A DNA stretch of 64,000 nt from Pseudisothecium myosuroides. Lineage: Eukaryota; Streptophyta; Bryopsida; Hypnales; Lembophyllaceae. The first letter of the stretch is position 1. Every line of letters starts with the position of its first letter. A program made the position numbers and the translations under genes. The notes beneath the pieces are model-generated. The model was not told where the DNA came from. It was given only the letters and a program-made list of their open reading frames with translations, and ran no database searches. Positions 48,601 through 59,834 of the stretch are shown one piece after another. The DNA is taken from NCBI GenBank assembly GCA_951799445.1, contig OX637287.1, forward strand, positions 48,079,724 through 48,143,723, written 5' to 3'.

Positions 48601-50678
48601 AATATTGAAATCTCGAGTATTGAGTGGTTGTGCCGCTTGTACAAGGAAGAAGAAGATGAAATTCTACATCGGGTATCTTATTTGCATTTATCCTTTTTCA
48701 AGTTTTGTGTACTATACTTTCCATTTCTTGTTTCAAGTTTCTCTTATTGCTTCATCACTTAATTGTAGTTGTCATTGGTAATGAATAATGTCCATCATTG
48801 TTATTCTTGACTAATCAAATCTTCTCAAAATCACTTTGTATTTAAATTGAACATTTGAGATATTGAATAAGAGACAAGAAGGTTGGAAGTTCATAATGAG
48901 TTCAACTTTGAAAGTTGTTTATGAATCAAAGTGAGTTGCACTAGTAGCTGCATTACAAAGTCAAATACATGATTAGGAGTCCTTTGAAGTAATGGAATTC
49001 TTTACTAGTACATCATCAGTCAAAGAAGGTAAATGGAATGAAATGGAATGTGAAAACCATCAATTGATTCATTTGATTTGAGTTTTGATTTCAATCTTTT
49101 GTGCTGGCCATTTGAAGGATGTTTTAGTCATTTAAGCCAAGTATTTCCGAGTTTATTGAACATATCAAAATGCCTCCAGTTTTCTTATGCATTGTCAAGT
49201 GAATAGTATGTCTTACAAAGTTATTTGTGTTGGTGCTGGAATGGCAATTGGAGAATTTGAAACGAAAAGGCTTGTTGCAAGATGTGGATTTGACAACTGG
49301 AGGGATCAACATGCATGATTTGTATATTGAGTTTGCTGAATTGGAAGCAAAAGGATCTTTTAATGAGTTGGGGGACTTAGAAAAGCGGAAGTGGGTGTTT
49401 GTGGACAATGACAATCTCACAGAGCTTGAAAAAACGCCAAGTGGTAGATGTTGGCCAAAATTGGTACACCTTGCTATTGCACAATCCTATTCGGTTGCAA
49501 AGAAACAATCCCAATTTGTTGGTCAAATTGCAACTTTGAAGGGAATCCAATGGGACCATTTTTCCAATGTTGAGGTATTGCATTTGGAAGGGTTGCATTG
49601 GGGACGGGGAGCTTTGAATTTAGAGTGCTTGATGGCCTTAAAGGTTTTGTATTTGTTTGGAACTGTAGAGCTTGGCAGCCTCGAGGGCTTGGGAACATTG
49701 AAGAACCTCACAGATTTCTATTGGTCATCCATGACTGAGGGTTCTCATTTTGTTGGGCAATTTCCTTCATCTCTCAAAACATTGTGCATTTCAGGAGAGA
49801 AGGTTGTAGTTTTGGGGTCAGACCTCCTTGCCCGATGCCACAATTTGTCCAATCTAAGACTTTTTGCGGTGGAAGTGAGTACGTTGGATCTAAGCAATTG
49901 TAGGTTTCTAAAAAGTGTGTCTCTTTATGGAATTTCAAAGTTGCAAACCTTGTCAGGCTTCTCAGTCTGTCGACCATCCAACCTACAATCCCTTTCCATT
50001 GATGAGTGCGAGGATTTGGTTGATATTCGAGGGATTGGTTACCTTATTGGCCTTAAAGAATTATGGATTATGTATTGTCCGGTGTTGGAGGATCAAAGAT
50101 TATTTGCTATCATTGACTTGCCTAATTTGGCATTAAGATTACGAGGAGGAGAGGTTCAGAGTCTAGCAGTAGGTACACAAGATTCGATTCCACGCCAGCT
50201 TCAAGACCTTTCTTGCTCATTTGGCCACTCCGTGGTGGAAGTGCATCTCGATGGATTCAACCAATTGGAAGGTCTAGACTTGAGTGGTAGCCATGGATTG
50301 ACAACCTTGGAAGGAGTGGGGGAGTTGCCGGCATTGAGACGCCTGGATCTTATGGACTGCAAAAATTTGTTGCGGTTGCCTAACTTGAGTAAGTCGAGGA
50401 ACCTTAAAGACCTTTACCTTATCGGATGTTATGCGCTCGAGCTTCATGAGAAAGATATTCAAATGCTTTCGGAGTTGCCTTTGTTGCAGCCGGTGCCCTT
50501 TTCAGGAGAAATAATGTTGTCAGATTTGAGGTTGGACTTTGTACGACGGAAGGCACTAATTCGTTCATGCAAAGAGAGGCAGTGCGTCTCATATGGGTTG
50601 GATTGGAAGCAGCAAGAATGGGAGGAGAGAGATCTGAATACACCTCCACTTAAAATTGCAAAGCCTGGCCCTATATGA
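45678..50678 (+). CDS. TIR-NBS-LRR immune receptor TNL2, paralog of TNL1, possibly impaired
   Basis: Exons by alignment to TNL1: 45,678-45,751, 45,956-46,589, 46,818-47,081, 47,998-48,672 and 49,248-50,678, all in phase, giving about 1,025 residues. TIR (KIFLSHSGAQK, Glu of WPMIEL kept), P-loop GVGGIGKTT, VFLAIDNVSDD, LVIVTTRS, CHPLALEALG and NMHDL are all present, followed by LRRs. There are two oddities. The base pair used as acceptor AG before exon 5 in TNL1 is AA here (49,246-49,247); the nearest AG is six bases downstream and in frame, costing Leu-Glu. A change after KPGPI creates a stop, removing the 29-residue tail of TNL1. It could be functional with the shifted acceptor, or on the way to a pseudogene. 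Confidence 0.85.
47194..47782. mobile_element. Family E element in TNL2 intron 3
   Basis: The ends GGGTGACTGCAAGAAACAC and GTGTTTCTTACAATCATCC are flanked by TTGA on both sides (47,190-47,193 and 47,783-47,786). It is orthologous by position to 29,449-30,001. Internal poly-A/T tracts differ in length from the TNL1 copy. Non-coding. Confidence 0.85.
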
Positions 50679-52420
50679 TGAGCAGTAGGCCACATGCGTA
50701 GAGATTGAAAGCACGCTAGCACACTCTGGAGCATTTGATGCAAATTGAATGGTCAAGCCTCAAGCAATTGCAGCGGGTTGAGCCAGTTGAAACGTAGACT
50801 GGTGCTCATTGGTCTCTTCTTCGAGTGCTTCTTATACGGAATTACTGACATCACCAAGCTTGTGCCTTGATTTGGAAAGAACAATGGTATCTTTTGATCC
50901 AATTTAGTTCTGGAGAGGTGGCAACGCTTTTAGCAATCTATTTGTGCAACAACCAAATTGGGAGAATTCCTTGTTTTGGTTTAGCGGGTGGAATTTGAGA
51001 ACGTGAATGGTCAGAGGATGTTGGTTTTCGACTTTCCTGTACCTCTCTTATTAGGGTTTTAAGAATCACGGTTGATTGGTTTGAAAAATCGTTGTTAACG
51101 AAAAGTGTCATGACGTTTGGTCCTTGCTCATAGTGGCAATCTAAATGTTCAGTCTTGCAAGAGGATTTGTTCAATTTGATATTTTTCTCGACAACATGAG
51201 TGTGTTGAATATTGGAAACATTTGTGACTCTCCCATTGTCTGTGAGCTACAAAATTTTGTGGGAACCTCAGTTGTTAGGCCTGTTGTTTTTGCAATTTCT
51301 TATGTCTGCATCGTGTTTGTCATGGAGAGATCCCCGTATAATTTTTGACCTTCACATCCATAGCAGAGATTGGTAGATTCAAATGAGAAACAAAGCAATG
51401 GATTAGTTGTGATCAGTTGTGGTAAACAGGGGGCACTATATGGAGTTTGGGAGGTCCCAACAGAACCAATATTTTGTTAAAATGGCAGTATTCCACAAAC
51501 TTGACACTTTCACGTTTAGACCTTGTGGTCTGAAATCTATACAAGTCCTTGAATTGAAGGGAAAAATGGCGTATGGAGTACCTCTTTTTTAACGAAATTT
51601 TCCATACATTGATCTATTTGGAGTCATTGATTTGCATGACTCTACACTTCTTTTGTGAGCACTATTCAGCCCTATTCAGCCCTCATGTATTTTATAATGC
51701 CCAACACAACATTGCTAAGTTATCCTAAGAGTGAGGGCTCAAAATCAGTGTCACCTGCAGTATCGGAGTCTCTACAAAATGTACATTTCTGCACGTGAAT
51801 GAAGAGAATTAATAAGGGGAGTGATGAAAGAGCTGTGATGAATTTGTAATTATCAAGTTAAAATGCCATTGTGATGGAAGGAAGTCATGTAAGTGTATGA
51901 AAAAATTGCAATAGCAGTTGTACTGATTGACAGGAAAGAAGCGATGTGCTCGCACTCATTAACATGATTGAATTTGCTTTGTTTCACCACAATATGCTCC
52001 TCAACTTATATATTGGGACTAAAGTCATTGTTTAAGTGTATGACTGCGAACAATAAGAATCCAATGGGAAAAAACTAAGTATCAGAAGCAGTTTTGCAAC
52101 CATCGAGGTGCAAAGCCCTTTGGTGACTCGTTTGGGTTGGGACTTGGGAGTTGCAAGCCGGTGGGACCAATATTCCAACTTGAACAGAGCCAACTAAATT
52201 GTACGCAACTGAGAAATTTTGACTGCAGTCGCAGTAGATCGTGTGGCACTGGGTATGCAATGCCGCCCTAGCTAAGAGTAAGTGAAGTGCTCTGGAAACC
52301 GAACTTGTCAAACTGTTCCGCATTCAAACAGCCTCCAACTCAAGCTATAGACATCAACAACAATTTCCTCCCCAGCATACAAAACCTCAACCCTGAGCCT
52401 CATAATAGCTGCAACCATTA

Positions 52421-53642
52421 ATTTAGTCAAATGAGTTTTGCTACAAATTTTGAACTCAACTTATATTTGCATGAATGGTTGCAAATTTCATGATAGTGTT
52501 TGATTATGATAGTATTTTTAACATGATAGTATTTGAAGTTTGATGTATGTGTTTTAATAGTTGCAACAGATTATTATTTGTGTTGAAGGAAGCTACGGTA
52601 ATCACTTATTGTATCTACTTGTAGAGTGATTCATTTTTCTATCTCAAAAATTTATTGTACAACATTGTTGATTAGGAAACTCTTTTGTGATTGATCTAAG
52701 TCATTTTCATCTTCCAATGCATAAATTCCTACAATTGATGTGAGAAAATCATTCAAAAGAATTATTTTTTATTGAAAACCTTATTCAATTTCTAGAATTT
52801 ATGTTTTGATGTAAGTAAAATTATTACATCAAACATCCATGAGTTTCTTGAGATTCTTAAAGTTTGCTCTTCACTGAATAAAATACTAAAGCATTGATAA
52901 TATTATCAATTTTTTAGGATTTGTAACCATGCAATCTTAAACTAGACATGCAAACCATTACATGGTCTTAAGATCAAATTAAAGGACCTATAAATGGAAG
53001 TCGTTCAGTCATTCTGACAGTCATTTTAGCATTAGGGGGAGTCACTGTAGCCTGAGGAACCTTCAACGAGATGAGCGACGGGATACTCATGGCCAAGTGC
53101 AGCCAGTTCGTGGAACTTGGTAACGTGCTTGTCTGTGCGGTGACCATGACGCTTTTGTCAGTGAGTTTGAGGAGAGGAGTTGAGGGAGGGAGCTCAACCG
53201 TGATCCCCCTATTGTCGAGGTTTGATTAAACACCGAATCGAAACTCAAGCATGGAGTTCAAGTGTCAATTGCTCAGTGTGTTGTGTTTTATGGTTTTATA
53301 TGCTCACAGAACATTCAAGAGCAGAGTTGACGATTCCTGTAAATTTTCATTGTAACTGCAATGTGGTTGACAAAAACTGCACTTGCTTACACTTGCTGGC
53401 AGAATTCGAACACTTTCATTCCTGAACTCAAGATGCGAGACCATTTGTTCGAAAGAAAGAAGATTGGAGAATCTTGGATACCCTGCTTCTTCCTCCAATT
53501 AGAAGGTGGCCCCTTCTGATCGCAGATCCTTTCAAGAATATGATGCACACGGATTTGGCAACGTCTGCAATTTCCATGCCTCCCAACTTCGGGAGCAGAG
53601 ACGACACTGTGGTAGGAGTGGAGAGTACAGTTTGGGCATGAC
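52421..53642. other. Spacer between module 2 and the MYND gene
   Basis: The left 600 bp are AT-rich with no gene seen. A GC-richer island at about 53,030-53,230 has open frames on both strands, but none shows a motif I know. The last few hundred bases would be the 3' flank or UTR of the minus-strand MYND gene. Confidence 0.4.
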
Positions 53643-54923
53643 TCATGCAGCATTTTCAGGGCCGTTCATTCTGAAAATGAAGCCGTTGGAAAATGTGGGG
53701 AGGTCCAAATCCTTGTGACTGGGGCTCAAAGGCTGCCGAAACGGATTCACTTGCACTGGAATCGCAAGACCAGGGTGACCTCCCGGCGATAAATACTGAA
53801 TCGTCTGCACAGCCATGACCGCGGCCTCCTCGCAGTAGTCGGTGAAAACGGCGGGCACATTCAGCGACTCGATCAGTCGCAGAGTGGGGTGCCAGCTCGA
53901 GAACGCAGCAAGACCTGCATTGGCTGCAAAGATCAGATCAGGAGGGCATCCCAGCTCTGCGTGTCGATCATGATAGAGCCCCCTCCACAGCCTAATCGTT
54001 ACGCCACCCTTGGACAAAGCTGAATCCCTGTTCTTGCATCCACAGTCGACATCCGAGCAACGACAGAAAGTGGAGAATTCAAGGCTCTCCCCATCCCGGA
54101 ACACTGGCACTGCAGGCCCAACGAAGTCGATGTGGAATGGTGTTCCGGGAAAGAGCGCTATCAGCTCGGCAAAAGCGGGCAGCTGGTCCAACTCTCGCTC
54201 GGGACCCAAATAGTGCACACGCAACGACTTAGGGTTTCGGATTTGCGACTGAGACATGCAGATGGCGTGGTACAGAGACAGCGGCCAATGCAAGATTAGG
54301 GCAACGGGTGAGTCGAACGGAAGGTCTCGCCAATTGTAAAACTCCTCCCAGCTCTGCAGCTCACTTGGTGGTGAATTTTCCGGAGGTCTGCACGGGCAGG
54401 AACTAGCCGCAAGCTTCCAATCCCCATTCACCTGGCACGCTCCTTCAGCGATTTGGAAGCAATCGCAAGATGCTTTCCACAACCCGGCACCGTGAAGGCC
54501 CCAGGACTCCAGCAGAGAGCAATTGGTCGATTCTTCGGCCTCCAGCAGATGAGTGGTCTGGTGAGCGAAGGAGAAAGGGAAGTCATAAAGCTCGGGCGCC
54601 CGTTGCATCTGCACCGCCATGCGGCCGCACACTTGCGCGTGCTCCCTCCAGTGGCGCTTCTGGTGTTGCCGAGAACAGTAACGGACGGCTCCACACGAGC
54701 CGCAACGGAGAGTAGCAGGGCCCAAGCACGAGCCCGGCAAATGACCTCCAGCGCACTCCATCGCGCAGAAGATTGGAAAAATCGTCTCTTTGGCGTCCAA
54801 CCCTAAACTTCGAAAGAAGACCCCAAAGCTCTCCGACACCTTGAGCACCCCTAAACTTGTGTGATCAAGTGCACTCAATGTTGCCGCTTCGAGATGCTGG
54901 CTCCACCGCAACTTAGAATGCAA
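53643..54923 (-). CDS. MYND zinc-finger protein, full-length single-exon gene
   Basis: This 426-codon frame contains a MYND-type zinc finger at about residues 57-99: Cys pairs around GSCLGPATLRCGSCGAV, then RYCSRQHQKRHWREHAQVC. A long C-terminal domain follows, with the segments SPVALILHWPLSLYHAI, RVHYLGPERELDQLP and PPDLIFAANAGLA. That arrangement resembles MSS51/ZMYND15-type proteins, in which MYND fingers bind proline-rich partners. ATG at 54,923 gives the longest protein. Met55, just before the finger, is also plausible, but the N-terminal KLRWSQHLEAATLSALD stretch recurs in the fragments of modules 1 and 2. No intron is needed. This is the only intact copy of four related loci. Confidence 0.8.
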   Translation of the reverse strand: MHSKLRWSQHLEAATLSALDHTSLGVLKVSESFGVFFRSLGLDAKETIFPIFCAMECAGGHLPGSCLGPATLRCGSCGAVRYCSRQHQKRHWREHAQVCGRMAVQMQRAPELYDFPFSFAHQTTHLLEAEESTNCSLLESWGLHGAGLWKASCDCFQIAEGACQVNGDWKLAASSCPCRPPENSPPSELQSWEEFYNWRDLPFDSPVALILHWPLSLYHAICMSQSQIRNPKSLRVHYLGPERELDQLPAFAELIALFPGTPFHIDFVGPAVPVFRDGESLEFSTFCRCSDVDCGCKNRDSALSKGGVTIRLWRGLYHDRHAELGCPPDLIFAANAGLAAFSSWHPTLRLIESLNVPAVFTDYCEEAAVMAVQTIQYLSPGGHPGLAIPVQVNPFRQPLSPSHKDLDLPTFSNGFIFRMNGPENAA

Positions 54924-55270
54924 TTCGTGGTTTTGATTCCGTAGTTAGCTCTATGCACCAAAACCCCAAACCTCGATGCCGAATTGAAATATCGAAATTC
55001 TGAACTAAGGTGTGAATGTAACAAAGCAAGGAATTGGGTGAGGTCGCCGGGAACGAGACCTTGTAAGTTAGTAGCCCTACACTTGAGATCGAGCACACAC
55101 AATGTTGCCGCTTCAAGTTGCAGGCTCTGATTTACTTAAAAAATCCAAATGCGCTTCTATTCCCTAAAACCCTGAATTCCTAAAATGCAGTACAATCGAA
55201 GTTCTGAACTGTGAAAGCAATGCAGACAAGGAATTCTAAAGGTGAAGACAGACTCTGAGGGTAGCTTTGC
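54924..55270. promoter_or_regulatory. Upstream region of the MYND gene, shared with the fragments
   Basis: The sequence, including 'gaggtcgccgggaacgagaccttg' and 'aatgttgccgcttcaag', resembles 19,130-19,320 with 19,790 onward and 37,640-38,000. It is the 5' flank of the gene on the minus strand and presumably includes promoter and leader, but no core promoter element can be assigned with confidence. The stretch 55,365-55,565 resembles the interior of the TA-flanked elements at 3,902 and 19,855. Confidence 0.4.
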
Positions 55271-55565
55271 CAAAACGGAACCTGCCCAAGGTTAAAAGGG
55301 ACCTCTAATATATAGTTTCACTTTACTTTCTTCAATGTACCAATAGTGTACATTTCAGAGGATGGTTGCTTTTTTGTGACCACTGTGTTTGAACTTGAAA
55401 AATTCATAAATTAATTTCACGAAGGTTCAAAAAATATGAAACGACTTACATTAGATGCCAATTCCATTTCTCTTCCTACAAAAATTTACTGAAAATTGTT
55501 TCAAGGAGTCTAACTTACCCCCCAAAAGCAATCAACTCTTAAAAGGTCACTTTTAGAGCAGGCGA

Positions 55566-56490
55566 GTTCATTATGAATAAACTCGGGATTAATTATGGAA
55601 AAAAAATTAAATCAAGGATAATTATGCAAATTCTCTAGTCCAAGGAATTGTTTCCATAATCTTTGAAGAAACCCTCATTGTCATTGTTCCGAGTGTATGC
55701 AATAAAATGAATTGTGCGGCACTTTTTTACAATCTAGTCCAACCACCTTGCAAAGGTTTGTTATTGTTTTTGTAATTGTTCCCAATATACAATATATACA
55801 ATATTGTAGAACATAGTGTAAAGAATCTTTATCTTGAAGTACTCCAAATTTCATAAACATAGAGATGTTTTACAAAGTGAAACTTAAGAGAGTGATGACT
55901 TTTGAGTAGAAAGTGTAAATAGTAACTCATAAATAATATCCACTGACATATTTGGATCTAACATCATTCTAGCTAATATTTATAAATTGAATTTGAAATC
56001 AAATATCCAAAATTCCTTCTAAAATGAATTGTGAATTGAATATTAGTGATTTTCAAAAGATTTTGGTAAGGAATTCAAATTGTAAAATTCAATAATTAAA
56101 ATGTAAAATAAATAAAAAAGATTTTTAGATCATTTTATATTACGTATTTAGTACAATTGTTTTCAAGGAGTTTTGAACTTGGTGTTTTTTTAGATTTTAA
56201 ATTTACTTATTTTTCAAGTTATTTTGAAGAGCCAGTTTTTGAACTACAAAGACTTCTTTTGAAGTCAACTATATTTGTATCCCTTAAACTATAGAATATT
56301 TGCAAAACAATAGGTCTAAAAATCTATATCATATAAATGTAAAAGAACGAACATAAAAATTTGGAAACAATTAGATGGATGAAAAAATCAAAGATTTCGT
56401 ATTTGTAAGAAATATTTGTATTCATCCATTATTCATAATTTAAATGTTTGGTCCTTTAAGGTTTAAAAATGTCACTACATGTTTGAATCT
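55566..56490. other. AT-rich sequence, no gene seen
   Basis: Nothing coding is visible. Near 56,452 the words 'ggtcctttaaggtttaaa' resemble a decayed right end of a family A element, but I could not find its partner. Confidence 0.4.
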
Positions 56491-58040
56491 TTAACCCTAA
56501 AGTCCCAAGAATCCCTTCAAGGGACTATTGGAGTTTTGAGCAAGTACTTATGGTCTCAGTTTTTGGCAAGATTTTAAATTTTATTTCAAAATAGAAAACT
56601 TGATTAGCTTTTTTGAAATATAATTTTTATTCAATCAATGTCTAGGAGGCAAAAGTTATGCCATAATAAGCCCAAAAGAGGCAAAGATGGCTAGTAAAAA
56701 ATCTTGAAATTTATTTTTTTATTTTATTTTTTAGAGATTATATTTTGTCTTTGAAAAGAAATTTTAATTCATTCCATTTGGATAATTAATGTGAAAGTTA
56801 TCAAGCTTGAGTTCTTGTTTTAAACCCAATCTTAGGAAATTCTCAAGTTTATTAATATTATATTGGATCCATTTCTTAATTCAATTTTAATAATTTAAAA
56901 AGAACTACACATCGTTTAATTAGTTTTTTAGAAAAATCTCATTGTGGAATAAGTGTATTTTAATTCCATTTTGGAGCTATTAACAATTTGTTTTTCCTTC
57001 CATCTTCTACCCATTTTAACCCCTAAAGGACCGTTGTCCCTTCGGGGGACAAATGCGTTTTTGGGCAGGTACCTACGGGCTGAAATTTTCTCTTGATTTT
57101 TTGAAACTTTTTTTGGATGTAGAAAATCAGATTAGCTTCGTGGGAATATTATTTTTTTCACAATCGGTGCCCGGGAAAAAAAGTTATGACCAAATAAGCT
57201 CAAATGAGGGGACGGCGGGAAGCCCGGGTAGCCAAAAAAAATGGACAAAAATTTGAGTTTTTTTTTTAGTATTTTTTTTCTCATAGATTATATTTTTGTC
57301 TATCTGGAAAGCTTTGATTCATTTCATTTGGATATGTTATGAGAGAGTTATGGACATTCTTGTTTTTCGGGTAGTTAGAGCATCTTCTTGAAAAAAATAA
57401 CTTGTAGGATTCATTTCTGAATGCAAATTTTCAAATTTTTCAATTTTTTTTTTTTTGCATGGTCTGATTTACTTGTTAGAACAATCTCACCAATGGGATT
57501 AGTGAATTTTAATTCCATCTAAAATATATTAATATTTTAGATTTTCCTTCTATCTCACACCTATTTCTACTTAATAATTTTTTTAAGAATGATAATTAAG
57601 TTTTTTTGAATATTTTTTTTTGTTTTCTAGACTCTAAACTCAATTCTCCACTATAAAGATTTAAAGCTCAAAACGCTGTAGTGCAAAAATTTTAATTCAA
57701 AAATGTTCAAAGTCAAAAAATCTAGTCCCACAATGTGCTGAAAAACTTGTTTTTTTCACTTTAAACGCAGATATCTTGCAATTTGTGCGGTCAAAAATTC
57801 TGAAATTTTTTCCACACACTCTCATACTAGTTAGGTGTAAGATCCTACGGCTAGATGTGGAAAAAGAACAATTTTTAATGTTTTTTACTCTTTGCTATAG
57901 ATATGGCAGTTTTGAGTGTTTTTTGGCAGAAAGAAGGCCTTGGTCCTTTAGGGGTTAACTTGACAATTTTTCAAAGAATGAAAATTACAAGGTTTTTTTA
58001 ATTCCAAATTTCGGTGGAATTTAGTCAAATTTGATGCATT
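56491..58040 (+). mobile_element. Old family A element, interrupted by a younger family member
   Basis: The left end is TTAACCCTAAAGTCCC at 56,491, with a degenerate subterminal palindrome (ATCCCTTCAAGGGACT). The interior resembles 57,016-57,600 but is much more diverged. At 57,015 it is interrupted by the element 57,016-57,958. After that, 57,959-58,000 resembles the continuation of the same family (compare 57,575-57,620). The right terminus could not be found. Confidence 0.55.
57016..57958 (+). mobile_element. Family A TTAA MITE (nested, 943 bp)
   Basis: TTAA occurs at 57,016-57,019 and 57,955-57,958. The left end is CCCCTAAAGGACCGTTG and the right end GCCTTGGTCCTTTAGGGG. A subterminal palindrome, GTCCCTTCGGGGGAC, follows the left end. 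A reading frame of about 60 codons near the right end has no motif. It sits inside an older relative. Confidence 0.8.
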
Positions 58041-58492
58041 GATCGGCATACCGGGAGCTTGCAACATCCAAACAAGGTCAAAGAGGAGTCTTTTATTACT
58101 TCCACAACCTTTCCTAACACTCTAAGTAAGTCAAATTATTTAGATAGTGCAAATTCCATCATCCAAGATTTTTACATTTCTTTATATTGACAGTTTGCAA
58201 GCCAAAATGACCTGGGAATAGGGGAGAATCTACTAGGCTAATCTTGTCTTTTTGAAAGCAATGGTGCAATTCATTTGTTATTTGGAGCTTTTACCCAAAA
58301 ATTAGGTAGAATCCAACATTAGATCTGACTTTTTTCTAGTAATTAGCAATAGTTTGCAATTAATTCACTACAAAATGTTTTACATTACAATTGTTTTTTT
58401 TAAAATTAGAACACCCAAAATAAGATTTGAGCTTCTACTAATTTAAACATATTACAAATAGTATCAATTTTTGTCAATTTTTGTCATATGTA

Positions 58493-59457
58493 CTAACCCC
58501 TAAAGGACCGTTTGTCCCCTCGGAGGACAATTTGGGTCCGGATAGGTTCCTATTGTCTCAATTTGTAGTGAATGTTTTTAAATTTTTTTGAGGACATGCG
58601 TACCTATGAGAGCTTCATGGATATGTAATTTTTATTTTAATTGAAAACAAAGGTTGGCGGGCAGCCCCTCCCTCCAAATTTCAAAAGGTCAAAATTAAAA
58701 TTTTTTTAATTTCCTAAAAATATTATATTTTTGTTTACATGTGAAGCTTTGATTCATTATATTTGGACTAGTGATGAGAAAGTTATGGACAATCTTGTTT
58801 TTAGGGCAATCTAAGCATCTTCTTGAAAAAAAAACTTTTTGTCTAACTTTGAATGTTAATATCTTCCAATCCGTACAGTCAAATTTTATGAAATTTTTAC
58901 CACATGATCTCAGATAGGTTAACCCCTAAACGCCTCAAATGCCACATTTAACTACTTCTGGACTTTCAAGTGAATTCTGGACAATGCACCTTAAGGTCTC
59001 CAGATGATTATTTCTCAATGTTTGTATATATCTCTTGATGTTTGCATAGATCTTCTGATGTTTTGTATAGATCTCCTGATGCATCTAGAGATCTCCAGAT
59101 TATTATCTCTCAATGATTATCTCTCGATGTTAATTCTAGACCCTTTGAAAGTCCAGAAGTAGTTAAATGTGGCATTCAATCCTTTTTTAAATTTTTGCAC
59201 ATTTTCGCTTACATCTTTGTACAGAAATATCATTTATTGAAATTTTATGAATGTGGTTGTTAAGGAAGGTTGTTTTTTCTAGATTCAAGTATTACATTGG
59301 ATGAATGAGAAGTTGGGTGGACTATAGAGTGCCTTGAAGCCTTCTATTCATTGTCCAAAAAATGGACATCAGAGCGCTTCAGGGTTAAGTACAAGATCCT
59401 ACGGGTAGTTTTGAGTGGTTTTTGACCTAAAAATGGCTTTAGTCCTTTAGGGGTTAA
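58493..59457 (+). mobile_element. Family A MITE carrying a nested insertion
   Basis: The left end CTAACCCCTAAAGGACCG has the flank TTAA mutated to CTAA; the right end AGTCCTTTAGGGGTTAA closes at 59,457. It has a subterminal GTCCCCTCGGAGGAC. The interior matches 17,234-17,821 up to 'gatctcagatag', and then continues at 'gtacaagatcctacgg' after the nested element 58,919-59,388. Without the insertion it is about 500 bp. Confidence 0.8.
58919..59388. mobile_element. Second TTAA MITE family nested in a family A element
   Basis: TTAA occurs at 58,919-58,922 and 59,385-59,388. Ends CCCCTAAACGCCTC and GAGCGCTTCAGGG are inverted repeats with mismatches. Inside, 58,939-58,969 and 59,145-59,175 form a perfect 31-bp inverted repeat. 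Between these arms are several degenerate repeats of 'atctcctgatgttt'. The uninterrupted relative at about 17,683-17,707 supplies the empty site. Confidence 0.8.
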
Positions 59458-59834
59458 AAAAACTTAGAAGAACTAAAATATATGATATCCTCAATTGTTG
59501 AAGTTTTTAATGCAAATAAAGAGCTCAAATAGAATTCTTAGAAATACTTGTGTAAACAAAATTTTAATAAGCTTTACATACAATTGTCAAAACTTCCAAA
59601 CCATTAAACTTTAAAGATTCATCAAAAAAATAACTTTTATATTTAATACCAGTAGTTCAGAATTAGTGTAATATGCTCAACTATGAATTTTTTGACAAGT
59701 ATTGATATAAACACTACATTTTGTACTACACTTTGTGATCATAGCAACCCTAAATTACAATTCAACATTCAACCTGGCTTTATATGAACTCAGTGCAAAT
59801 AGATCACAATTAGGAGTAGAGATGTTTGTTTGAT

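Larger units (their letters stand above)
35580..52420 (+). repeat. Segmental duplication copy 2 (module 2)
   Basis: This is homologous throughout to 16,510-34,470 in the same order and orientation. Compared with module 1 it lacks the insertions at 17,234, 19,417, 19,855, 21,176 and 22,138. It has its own insertions at about 38,815-39,186 and 41,655-42,566. The AT-rich stretches 35,580-37,340 and 43,561-45,677 hold no recognised gene. Confidence 0.9.

Noticed and set aside
53030..53230. GC-richer island with open frames on both strands
   Set aside because: No motif, no convincing splice sites, and competing frames on both strands; insufficient to call a gene.
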